Source: Melitaea cinxia
Taxonomy: Eukaryota > Arthropoda > Insecta > Lepidoptera > Nymphalidae
Assembly: GCF_905220565.1 (NCBI RefSeq)
Contig: NC_059398.1
Span: 3,224,001-3,288,000, forward strand
Direction: 5' to 3'
DNA length: 64,000 bases
The notes beneath the pieces were generated by a model, which worked only from the letters and a program-made list of their open reading frames with translations, did no database searches and was not told the origin of the DNA. Numbering within the stretch: position 1 is the stretch's first letter; the number at the start of each line of letters is the position of its first letter. Positions 43,287 to 54,600 of the stretch are shown piece after piece. A program made the translations under genes and the position numbers.

Positions 43287-44136
43287 ATAGCGCTATCGTT
43301 ATAAATAGCTCATCGTTATAAATAGCGCTATCGTTATAAATAGTGCTATCGTTATAAATAGCGCTATCGTTATAAATAGCGCATCGTTATAAATAGCGCT
43401 ATCGTTATAAATAGCGCATCGTTATAAATAGCGCTTTCGTTATAAATAGTGGTATCGTTATAAATAGCGCATCGTTATAAATAGCGCTATCGTTATAAAT
43501 AGTGCATCGTTATAAATAGTGCATCGTTATAAATAACGCATCGTTATAAATAGCGCATCGTTATAAAAAGCGCATCGTTATAAATAGCTCTATCGTTATA
43601 AATAGCGCTTTCGTTATAAATAGTGGTATCGTTATAAATAGCGCATCGTTATAAATAGCGCTTTCGTTATAAATAGTGGTATCGTTATAAATAGCGCATC
43701 GTTATAAATAGCGCTATCGTTATAAATAGTGCATCGTTATAAATAGCGCATCGTTATAAATAGCGCATCGTTATAAATAGCGCATCGTTATAAATAGCGC
43801 ATTGTTATAAATAGCGCATCGTTATAAATAGCGCATCGTTATAAAAAGCGCATCGTTATAAATAGCTCTATCGTTATAAATAGCGCATCGTTATAAATAG
43901 CGCATCGTTATAAATAGCGCATCGTTATAAAAAGCGCATCGTTATAAATAGCTCTATCGTTATAAATAGCGCATCGTTATAAATAGCGCATCGTTATAAA
44001 TAGCGCATCGTTATAAATAGCGCTATCGTTATAAATAGCGCATCGTTATAAAAAGCGCATCGTTATAAATAGCTCTATCGTTATAAATAGCGCATCGTTA
44101 TAAATAGCGCATCGTTATAAATAGCGCTATCGTTAT
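43265..44136. repeat. Minisatellite of 17/18-bp units containing TATAAATA
   Basis: About fifty head-to-tail units of two main types: GCGCATCGTTATAAATA (17 bp) and GCGCTATCGTTATAAATA (18 bp), with rarer GCTCT, GTGCA, GTGGT and AAAGC variants. Blocks of several units recur, suggesting higher-order duplication. It ends where TTTTCACGGCCCCAGG begins. Confidence 0.95.
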
Positions 44137-44371
44137 TTTCACGGCCCCAGGTAGTAGTAGGTTAGTAATTTATTTATCGAATCCCGTGTCCGTGTGTCCA
44201 TGTCACTTGCGACGCCATTTTTATTAGATACTTTTTTAAAAGCACAGATTTTTTTTAACCTTCCATCTATTTACAATCAGCCCATTAAATTTTTCTAGCT
44301 AAAGCTTTAATTAAATCTGTTGAACTTTTTCTTGGACTTTTGTTGATGTGCTATCCCTCATTAATTTAACT

Positions 44372-45160
44372 TCAAATGGAAGCTATTCTTGATCTCTTAA
44401 GTCGAAATATACTATTATCAGTATCTATTAGAGTTCTAGCCAGTTGGTTTTCGTGCCGGTCTAATTTATATTTGTACGCTTTACAGGAAATATCAATCTC
44501 CTCCTTGACTGTGGGTATTTCCAAGTATCTGTATATTTCTTTATTTTGGGTAAACCAGGGAGCATTACCTAAAGTTTTTAAGGCTTTATTATGAAACCGT
44601 TGAAGAATCTCAATATTGGAGTTGCTGGCCGATCCTAGTTCAATTCCATACATCCATACTGGTTTTATAATACATTTATAGATCAACAGTTTGTTTTCTA
44701 AACTGAGTGAGGACTGTCTTCCAATTAGCCAGTACAGGTTTTGTAGCTTAAAGTTTGCCTGATCTCTTTTGGCCTTTATGTGGTCCTTCCAGGTAAGCCT
44801 CTTGTCAAGGTGCATCCCTAGGTATTTATCGGTAGTATTCTGAGGTAGGACAGTTCGATCAAGTGTCACTGGACAGTCACCTCTTTTTCATGTAAAAGTA
44901 AGGTGGGTAGATTTTGCAGCACTTGCTTTAATTCTCCATTTCCTCAACCATGATCCAAACTTTTCTAGGTGCCTTTGGAGGATTTCCGATGCTATGCAGG
45001 GATCCCTATAGCAAGATAGTACTGCCGTGTCATCTGCATAGGTAACAGTTAAGACGTTATTGGAAGTGGGTAAGTAGCGAGTAAGTAGTAAGCGAGAAAT
45101 AATGAGAGCAAGATTAGTAATTCTTCTACTTCCAGTGATTATAGGACTGATCAACCTAAA
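44372..45160 (-). pseudogene. Jockey-type LINE reverse transcriptase, 5'-truncated, broken
   Basis: One minus-strand frame covers the reverse-transcriptase end: catalytic TYADDTAVLS, RHLEKFGSWLRKWRIK, then TDKYLGMHLDKRLTWKDHIK and SNIEILQRFHNKALKTLGNA. These are Jockey-clade signatures. A single in-frame TGA at 44888-44890 divides it, at a place where relatives have a sense codon. Sequence upstream of 45160 is not LINE. Confidence 0.8.
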
Positions 45161-45321
45161 ATTGCAGAAGTACTTAAGAAATGCGATTCAGATGTAGAGT
45201 TTATTATTTTACTTGACCGGAAACTGCGTAGTATATTAAAAAATCGAGATGAAAGCATGCTTATTTCAACTAAAAGAAATTTATGTTATTATAAGAGTAA
45301 GAATACTATATTTGCAAGCCA

Positions 45322-46030
45322 ATCTTTCTATTCGGCCAAATATGGTTAACCATTTGGCCGAATACCGAATAGCAATTTTTTTATTACTTACTGTTTTTCC
45401 GCGACTTTGCGTAAATTATAGCCCATGTCATTTCTAAGGCTCTAGAGTATCTGTGTACTAAATTTCATTTAAATCGGTTCAGCAGTTTGGGCGTGAAATC
45501 TTGATAAACAGATTTACTTCCTTATTTATGATAGTATACAGTAAGGATTCAATTAAATTATGAAAAAAGTCAAAATATTCCTCACAAAGATATTTATTTA
45601 ACCAAAAAATAACTAACAAATTAATATTTAAAATCTACCAGTGGTAAGAAACAAACGCAACAAACAAACTGCCAGTTTATTGTCTTCACTATAAATTTCA
45701 TAATAGTTCCAAAAAGGCGATTTCTTTTTAAATTGATTCATTTTGCTTTTCTCGAACAAACTGTGTTATTTCTTATGATAATCAATCACATTAAATGTTA
45801 TATTTTAGAATACAGTATGTACGATGCACCAACGATCAACAAATAAAATAGGTTGTGACACGGTATTAGGTACTTCAGCGATGCAAGTTTAAACTCGTGC
45901 GGTGACGAGTTGTGTCTTGTCGCCCGCGAAAAGTACCAAGTGTGGCCGAATATTCGGCTGCCGAATGTTCGACGCTTCGGCCAAGAGCCTCGCCGAACAT
46001 TCGATATTCGGTATTCGGCCAAATTACTAT
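45322..46030. repeat. TTCGGCCGAATA-type palindromic repeat region
   Basis: TATTCGGCCAAATATGG and CCATTTGGCCGAATACCGAA face each other at 45328-45375. Related motifs (CCGAATATTCGGC, TTCGGTATTCGGCCAAATTA) recur at 45950-46025. An 'AGCTGTGCCCGCG'-like relic (CCGCGACTTTGCG, then CAGCAGTTTGGGCGTGAAAT) lies at ~45405-45540. Exact limits unclear. Confidence 0.4.
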
Positions 46031-46528
46031 TCGTGGCATGTCTAGTAGTAACTAATACTTAATCTGTGGTCAGGGGCCTGAACAGAAAAACGAGGAGTAA
46101 TTCAAAATTCAAATATGGCCGACTAACGAACGATGGGCCTCAATAATATAGCCACGGCGAAAAATATTGGAGATAAAAAATATTTATATTTTATAGTATA
46201 TCTTTTTATACCTATGAATCATACAAAACATGTTTGAATGATTATTTAAATTAATTATATTTGCAAAATTTCTCGACTCTACTGCTGCTACTGCCATTTA
46301 TTTTCGACACATTAATATATCACCCCGAACTCACCCTCCCCGTCCAAGAGATGGCGTTAGTTCGTATGACTATTTCTGAATTACGATAATGAAGGCGAGT
46401 TTCACACCCCTGATCACGATAATCGTTATTATGGAGTAAATGTCAGTCGCGGGTTGAAGCTGACACACACTTTTTTAAATAAAACATGGTATTTCGAAAA
46501 AAAAAAAAAAATATTGTATAATAATTAG

Positions 46529-49348
46529 TTATCGAAAATGTAAAACTTGGTCTCTATAATTGAAGGACGTGCATAGATCTATCTCAGGACTGGAACCGGC
46601 GATAGTCAAAACTTTATTAGGGCTTGTTCTGAGCACGGCTGAATATACCGTGGTTGCTGACACTGGTAGCTCAACTCTCACTTCTCCGGAATAACTTAAC
46701 TGGTACAAATGTTTGGCAGCACCACCAGCAAAGACACAGTCATCTTGGAAAAATGACACATGAATACCACGGTCTGGTATATCAAATACTGTAACAGCGT
46801 CCAGGGAACGTAAATGCCAAAGGGAGAGCCTTGGACCTCCTCCGCATACCTATAAAAAAAGAGTGTGCTTTAGACCACACGACTGAAGTAAAACTTCTTT
46901 AGTAATAGGTCTGCGTCTTAGCTACACGAAACGTAACTGGCTATGAGAGAAAGAGAGAAACAAAATGTGTGCTCACACCTCTCTCTCTCTTGGTCTGATT
47001 GCCTCGCCCGATCACACTTTTCGTAACGCTCTCGTCACGCATTCAGCAGCTTACTCCCTAAGTCAAGCATGCGTAAAGAAGTTTTATTTAAAAATATTCA
47101 TTCTGAATATATAGTATATACTACTAAGAGTAATTTAAATATACCACATATTATTTACTACAGTACATATTATTTCTAAGTTATTAACGAAACGAAACGA
47201 GTGTGCTTTAGTCCACACGACTGAAGTAAAACTTACGAAACGTATTTCTCTTTTTCTATCTTCACTAACTTATCAACCCTCTCAACTTCCGTTCGCCTCG
47301 CCCGATCACACTTTTCGAAACGCTCTTATTACGCATTCACCAGCTTACTTCCCAAGTCAAGCGTGCGTAAAGAAATTTTACTCCAAAAATCATTAGATGA
47401 GACAGAAAAAGTAATTGCGTCACAAGATAGATTCACAATCACAATTGGCACTGGTTACTTAGCTCACCACAGGAACACAACACAACTTGAATATTTAAGT
47501 TGAGTTGTAGGGTAGAGAGAGTTCCCAGTTAGACACCTTTGAATTTTGAGCAATATAATTCTTGCCCAAGCCCAATAATACTAAAACTAGTTTTTCGAAT
47601 TATTTCAGTCAATCAGTCGCTTATACATAAATAGTTACATCTGTCAACCTCACTATTAAGCATATATTTTTTAACCCACTTCAAAAAAAAAGGAGGAGGT
47701 TACTCAATTCGACTGTATATAACATATATATATTTTTTATGTATGTTCGGAGATAGCTTCGTCGTTTATAAACCAATTTTGATAATTCTTTTTTTGTTGG
47801 GATGGAGGTATCCTAAGTGTGGTACCCTGATAAGGAAACCATGATCTGATGGGATCCCAGAGAAATCAAGGGAAACCCTTGAAAATCCGCATAACTTTTT
47901 ACTGGGTGTACCGATTTTAATGATTTTTAATTTAATCGAAAGCCGATGTTTATCATGTGGTCACATTTAAATTTCATCAAGATCTGATTACAACTTTTGG
48001 AGTAATCTTTGATAATGCGTATTTACTTGACTATTTTTCGTCTACCTACGTTGTATTACTTGTCGATATAATTGAAGTCAGTTTTTCTTCGTTTGCTTGC
48101 AAACACAATTATATAGACGCTCTTTTATTAACTTTATAAATATTTACTATAACTTTTTTTCATAACTTTATAACATATGTTCAAATATAAGTTTTAATTG
48201 TTCTTTGTCTTTATACAACTAAAAATAGAACTGATTTCATACAAACTGGTTGGTATAAAACTTTCTAATATGTACCAATGAATACTCACAATCCAATCAT
48301 CACTTAATGCGGCCGCACCAACCCACTTGCCTATGTCGGGTCTAGAAGCTTTACTGTTATTATGTGGGACAATTTTATTATGAGAATTCTTTACTCGCAG
48401 GTCCCATAGTAACACTAAACCATCTTCACCGGCCGAGATCAACTGCTGACCCCTAAAAGTATTAAAATTTTATAAGGAATGATATTGCAGTGAAATTCTG
48501 TGAAAAAAAATCTTAAAATACTGAACTATCTGTATCTATTGTCAATGTGTTATTCAATAATTATTTTAATATATTGTGAAGAAAAATTTGGGATAAACAT
48601 GTACAATAAGTCTGATAACAACAAAAATAGCACAAAAAATAATCTACAAGTTTAAAACCCATTTAGAGTCACGAAAGTATGGATATTGTAAATGGAGGTA
48701 ATAATTTTTAAACATCAACTTGTAAAAATAAATATAAAATATTTTACAGAATAAAAATACCTACTGGCTGTGAATACCGTGAATGAAATCCGAGTGCCCT
48801 TCGTATGTTGACACTAATCTACCATCTTCCAAGTTATATGCATATACTTTACTATCTCCACATCCTGCATATAATTTTCCTTCTTCTTCCTTATACCACA
48901 GACAATTTATATCACATTTCTCAATAAGTGACTTAGACTGCACTTTAATAGTCCATGAAGGTTTTGTTAATTTAGAATTAAGAATGACTTTCCAATTCCA
49001 ACCTGATATTTCATTGACTGTTCCAACTATTAAAAACTTATCTGTGGTCACAAGGCTACATATCTGATTGTCAGGGTCTAGCAAATGCGTGTATTTTGGT
49101 TTGTTAAAATCTGTTGTCAATTGTTCAACCACAGGATTAAATATATTATCCAAACTGTAGAGATAGAAATGTATTATATTAGTTTAATGATATTATCATT
49201 AAAGAATAAACTTACAATTTATTTGTATAAAAAAATAAACTTACTCGAAAACCGCTATTTGGCCGTAAATATTACCGGCAACTAAATATCTACCACACGG
49301 TGAAAAAGTTTGGCAAAGTACTGTGTTATATAAAATTTTATTCAACAT
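46529..49348 (-). CDS. THOC6: THO complex subunit 6 (THOC6), four exons
   Basis: Exons 49348-49245 (ATG), 49154-48765, 48452-48290 and 46849-46529 (TAA). Phases 2, 2 and 0 match across each junction, with GT..AG throughout, and total 325 aa, close to the ~340 aa of vertebrate THOC6. WD-repeat landmarks: FSPCGRYLVAGNIYGQIAVF, GDSKVYAYNLEDGRLVSTYE, ISAGEDGLVLLWDLR, VCGGGPRLSLWHLRS. The last two blocks are diagnostic of THOC6. THO/TREX couples transcription and splicing to nuclear mRNA export. The gene is head-to-head with SRRM2. Intron 3 (46850-48289) is filled with MITEs and an ACCGACTTC-family element, and the first MITE begins ~10 bp from the acceptor of exon 4. Confidence 0.92.
46859..47385. 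repeat. Two tandem MITE-like copies in THOC6 intron 3
   Basis: Copy 1 (46859-47090) and copy 2 (47200-47385) share GAGTGTGCTTTAGACCACAC, GACTGAAGTAAAACTT, CGCCTCGCCCGATCACACTT and GCGTAAAGAAGTTTTA. In copy 1 AGTAAAACTTCTTTA near the left and TAAAGAAGTTTTATT at the right form terminal inverted repeats. Noncoding. Confidence 0.6.
47667..48112 (+). mobile_element. ACCGACTTC-family element, copy 6
   Basis: Left TTTTAACCCACTTCAAAAAA, right ATTGAAGTCAGTTTTTCTTC plus GTTTGCTTGCAAACACAATT. Contains GATAAGGAAACCATGATCTG and GATCCCAGAGAAATC once each. Lies in THOC6 intron 3, antisense to the gene. Confidence 0.7.
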
Positions 49349-50366
49349 TTTTAGATTGTAGTTTATGTAAAAAGTAATCGATAAATTCTCCAAATACTAT
49401 TTGACGACTTAATTTCACTATTTCAGTTCACAAACACAAAGTCACAAACATATTAACATAACCTCACCTCTACCAGTATTTGTAATGTTTGTATTTCATT
49501 TTGACATTATCAACAGTGTTGCAAAATAGAAAATGTAAAATTCAGTTTAAAACTTTTAAATTATATAAAATTCTGTTGTAATGAAATAAAATCAAATGAA
49601 ATGTAAATATTTATTTCGCTATTAGGTAACTTCGTATGTAGAACCTTATCTTATATGTATATTCACAAATAAAAACAAAAAGAATGTTAAAGTAAAATAA
49701 GGTTATAGCAAACTGCAATTAACATCAATCAATCAAACAAAATAACATCGAAACAGCAAACCTATAATTTTGTCACAATATTTAATTCATACAAAATCCT
49801 AATGTCTCGGTAGACATAATCTTTCAATTATATTCCTTCTCGGATTTACTAAATATTACAATTAATAAAATAAAGCAAAGGAAAAAAATACTCCAACTCT
49901 TAAAATTTAAAGTCATGTAAAAGACAAAAAATAAACTGTTAAAAGGATTTATTACATATATAACAGTTCATATAAAACAAAATCATACAATTACTAATTA
50001 ATTAATACAGTTGAAGTACCTATGTTATTTAAGTTCATTAAATAGATCAAAATGGATTATAATTAAGGCAACTAAGCTTACTTATCTTACATATTATTAT
50101 AGTGGATTTAAAAATGAAATGAGCAAAAATATATGTTATATGTTAGTAAACGAATGCTAGGGTATTAAAAAGTCGTTATTTTCGAAGAGTATATAAAAGT
50201 AGTTATTTTGTTTATAAAAAACCCAAAATATTTTAGAGTAGGTAGTTATTATTGATTACTTGTTCCTGTATTTTTTGACATTTTATAGATTCCTAAACGC
50301 AAAATTCTAATAAATTAATAGACAAAATTATCCATAAACAATAAAAGTTAAAGACGGACGCAAAAA
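49349..50366. other. Shared 5' region of THOC6 and SRRM2, left part
   Basis: AT-rich, no open frame. If the retrotransposon is removed, ~1.27 kb separates the two start codons, so this interval and 55706-55941 should contain both promoters. Confidence 0.45.
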
Positions 50367-50504
50367 ATCAAAACCTTTCAAAAAAAAAGCGCGGGAACTT
50401 TGAAGTGAAAAGGCGGTCTTTTTTTTTTTCAAAAATATTTTATTAATTTTATAATTCATTCACTGGAGTTTTTTATAAATAAATACTTATAAATTAATCA
50501 AGAG

Positions 50505-51590
50505 ATGGGGAGAAGTAAGAAAAGGAAAAAGAAGGAGGAAGGTAACGCTGAGGACGACTCGTTGAGCTCCGACTCCGAGTCCATAAAATCTGTTGAGCTA
50601 ACAGACGCCGAAAGGTATGCCCCGTTTCGGGTAGCCGATTACGTGCGGCACTACCCTGAGAACGGGGGTAATTTTGACTATATTGTATTCCTGGAGAGTA
50701 CAGAGGCTGACAAGCCAATCGGAACAAGAGACATGATGACACTCGCTAATAGCATAAAAAAATATAATAAAGGCGTGAAACAACTAAAACGCATTAATAA
50801 AAGTAAAGTTGGAGTTATCTTTGATAGACCTGCTTTTGCTAACGCGGTCTTAGGCAACAAAAAATATCTTGATGGGTACAAACTTAAAGCTTCCCTTCCG
50901 GCTGCCGCTACAGAGGTCACTGGGGTAATTTCTCATGTGCCTATAGAATTATCCAATAAAGAAATATATTCAGCTCTAACTAGCACGAAAAATATTATAT
51001 CTATACGTAGATTTATGCGACGTGTAAGAGAAAATGGAGAAATAAAATTAATCCCCACAAAAACAATTTCTATAACCTTTTCCTGTCCCAATTTACCAGA
51101 TAGTGTGGACCTCAACAGCTGGCGGTTCGAAGTACGGCAGTACATCCCGCCAGTAAAGCAGTGTCTAAAGTGTTTAAGATATGGTCATATTGCAAAATTC
51201 TGTAAAAATTCACAAAGATGCAGCATTTGTGGCGAAGGTCACAATTTTAAAGATTGTCAGACTCCTTATACTGCAGCCAGTTGCTGTCACTGCTCTGGCA
51301 ATCACATTGCCATATCCCCTGCATGCCCTGTTAAAAAAGAAAAAATCCAGCTTAACAGAGATAAATTTCAGAAAAAAAGCTTTGTTGATGTTTTAAACAG
51401 CTCTCACTTTCCATCATTAAACAAAACTGATCAGTTCTTATCTCTTTTAAATTCCGAAATAATACTCAAATCTATTACAGAAGCTTTAGTAAAACTTATA
51501 ACACTAAACAAAAATAATGAAATACCTATCTCTTCCCAAAATATTAAAAATGTCCTGCAAGATACATTAAAAAAGGTTACTAATAAATAA
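50505..51590 (+). CDS. I-type retrotransposon ORF1 (gag-like, zinc knuckles)
   Basis: 361 aa from ATG at 50505. The N-terminus is Lys/Glu- and Ser-rich (GRSKKRKKKEE). Near residues 220-275 there are three cysteine-rich knuckles: CLKCLRYGHIAKFC, CSICGEGHNFKDC and CCHCSGNHIAISPACP. This matches ORF1 proteins of I/Jockey-group LINEs, which coat the element RNA. The stop at 51588-51590 is 10 nt before the ORF2 ATG, so ORF2 is probably made by reinitiation. Confidence 0.93.
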   Translation: MGRSKKRKKKEEGNAEDDSLSSDSESIKSVELTDAERYAPFRVADYVRHYPENGGNFDYIVFLESTEADKPIGTRDMMTLANSIKKYNKGVKQLKRINKSKVGVIFDRPAFANAVLGNKKYLDGYKLKASLPAAATEVTGVISHVPIELSNKEIYSALTSTKNIISIRRFMRRVRENGEIKLIPTKTISITFSCPNLPDSVDLNSWRFEVRQYIPPVKQCLKCLRYGHIAKFCKNSQRCSICGEGHNFKDCQTPYTAASCCHCSGNHIAISPACPVKKEKIQLNRDKFQKKSFVDVLNSSHFPSLNKTDQFLSLLNSEIILKSITEALVKLITLNKNNEIPISSQNIKNVLQDTLKKVTNK

Positions 51591-51600
51591 TTTGTACTTT

Positions 51601-54600
51601 ATGGATACTTTAAATATTGTGCAATGGAATGCTCAGAGTATTCTACACAATCAACATATTTTTAATTATTTCCTTTTGGACAAAAATATTCACATTGCGT
51701 TAATTTGTGAGACTTGGTTAAAGCCTTGTCAAAAATTTAAGATACGTCATTACAATGTAATTCGTCTTGATTCAGGAAACACCCACAATGGCGTAGCCAT
51801 ATTAATACATAGCTCTATTTCTTATTCTAAAATTGATACTTTTTATGATGACTCCATTCAAAATGTTGTTGTTCGTATAAAATACTCTAGCAACAAAGAA
51901 CTTACTATCATAAGCTTTTACAGTCCAACTAATTGCAATCCTGCTTTTTCTAAATCTAAACTAGACAGGTTAATTAAAAGTTTACCAGAACCAATCTTCC
52001 TAGCAGGAGATTTTAATGGCCTAAACTCAGCCTGGGGCTGTTCTACTTCTAATTGTCGAGGCAAAGACATTTTAGAGTCTATCAATAACAATAATTTGGT
52101 TATACTTAATGACGGAAGTATGACCACTGTTGGTTCGCACATATGGAGACAGAATGCTCTTGACTTAACCATAGTATCACCTTCATTGGCTCTAGAGTGT
52201 GACTGGTCAGTACATGACGATCCCTTAGGCAGCTACCACTTTCCTGTAATCACAAAAATTTTACTTAATAACAATCATTACAATGCCACTCCTATTCCCA
52301 ATAGTAGCTCACTACCCTGCTTCCCTAACCTGAACAACGTTGATTGGAACATTTATAATTTAAATGTCCAACTATTGCTCACTGAATTTTCTCTTGATAC
52401 ACAAGACCCCCTTCATAACTACACAAAATTTACAGATATTTTACACTCAGCACTGTGGAAATCATCTTCTATTTCTAAGCACTCTTTGGTTAATACAGCT
52501 TTATCTTCATGCTCTCCTTCTAACTTAAATAAAAAAAAAAAACTTTTTCCTTGGTGGAATTTCAATTGCACCAAAGCCGTATTAAATAGCAAAAACGCTT
52601 ATTTGACTTTTAAATCTGATCCCACTGAGGCTAATTACATTAATTTTAAAAGACTACAAGCCAACAAAAAATATATTATCAGAAATGAGAGAAGAAACAG
52701 TTGGATAAAACTTTGTGAACAATTTAACAGATCGACTCCTATATCAGTCATTTGGACGTATATGCGAAAATTTAACAAAAGCTATTCTCCACCTTCCCAT
52801 AACAACTCTGACTATTCTTGGATCTTTGATTTTCTCAAAAAATATACTCCAGATACTGTAGAGCCAGCCTTTAATCTTAATTCTTTCTGCCATATTCTTC
52901 CTAATCAAAATTTTATTATAAAATCTTTTACCATTGTCGAATTAAATTCTGCTATTTCATCCAGAAAAGACTCTACACCTGGCCTTGACTACATTTCATA
53001 TAAAATGCTTAAACACCTGTCTTCTCAATCTAAACTAATTTTATTAAATATCCTGAATCTTCTTTGGGAGCATAATCTTATTCCTATGGATTGGAAGGTT
53101 GATTGTTTAGTACCTATCTTAAAACCCAACAAGGACAAGTTTAACTTTGATTCATATAGACCTATAGCATTGACTTCTTGCATGGGAAAAATATTTGAAC
53201 AACTTTTAAAACAAAGATTGGAACATTTCATAGAGTCTAATCATATTTTACCTTCTAATCAGTTTGGTTTTAGAAGAGGCAGGTCTTCAAGGGAGAGCAT
53301 TGCTCACTTACATCTTGATATTTATAATGCTATACAATCAAAGCAAGCTCTCGCTGGAGTTTTCTTCGATGTAGTTGGAGCCTTTAATAATGTTAACCAT
53401 CATATTCTATCCACGGAATTAGCTGCGATTGGTTTACCTGTAAAAGTTATACAATGGATTTTTAATTTTTTGCACAGTAGGAAGGTATTTGTTAAGTATA
53501 ATAATAAACTTATTGGTCCAAGGCTTTCTCATAAAGGTACATGTCAAGGTAGCATTTTGAGTCCATTGATTTTCACACTTTATATACATAGATTAAACTT
53601 AATTCTAGGCTCTCATATATACAATTTACAGTTTGCTGATGATTTGGTAGTCTATTGTTCTAGTAATAATATAACTACCCTAAATCTTAAGTTAAACGAA
53701 GCTTTAGTTAAATTAAATTCTTATTTTAATTATCTTGCATTGGACATTAGCTTTGAAAAGTCTAAAGTCATAGTTTTTAATAAAGTAGGGTCTGAAAGAA
53801 TTAAAATAAACTATAATAATATATCTCTTCTTATCACAAATGAAGTTAAATTTTTAGGTGTTATATTCATGAATAACTTATCATGGAACAAATATGTAGA
53901 CCACATAGTTGATAGAGCTCTTAAGGCTCTTAATATTTTAAAGTCTCTTGCAAAAACATATTGGGGTTCTGATCCAAAAATCCTTCTTACCCTATATAAA
54001 TCTCTTGTATGCAGTCATTTTGAATATGGATTTCTATGTTTTTCTACTAATGACAAGTTGGTTAACAAATTAAATATTATTCAAAATCACAGCCTGAGAC
54101 TTATCACTGGCGCCATGAAAACAACCCCAATTAATTCGTTACAGGTCGAGTGCAACATTTCCCCTTTACACCTTAGATTTAAATATTTGAAATACTGTTT
54201 TTTGCTAAAACTGTTTTCCATTAGTAATCATCCTCTAATTAAAAAGCTTAATTACTTACATAGTAAATATCCTGTAAATGCTCCATTAACTTCTAATAAC
54301 CCATTTATTCTCTTCGAATATTCATTCATGTTAAATCTAAATAACCAACACAAAATACACAGTTCTAGCAATTGGATGTGTTACGAAAAGGAGTTTGACT
54401 GTCTTATTAATCAAATCGATATTATTATTGACCATAAGCTAAAAGAGCGCCAGGAAGTTTACAACCTCATAGCACAATACTCTGATAAGTTCAAACAAGT
54501 TTACACAGATGGATCAAAAAATGATATAAATGTTTCCATGGCCTATTATGTACCTCATCTGAAGTTTGGCCAAGGCGTCAGATTGAAAAAGGAGATATCA

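Noticed and set aside
43265..44136. CRISPR-like array
   Set aside because: Contiguous short units without unique spacers, in a eukaryotic genome; it is a minisatellite.
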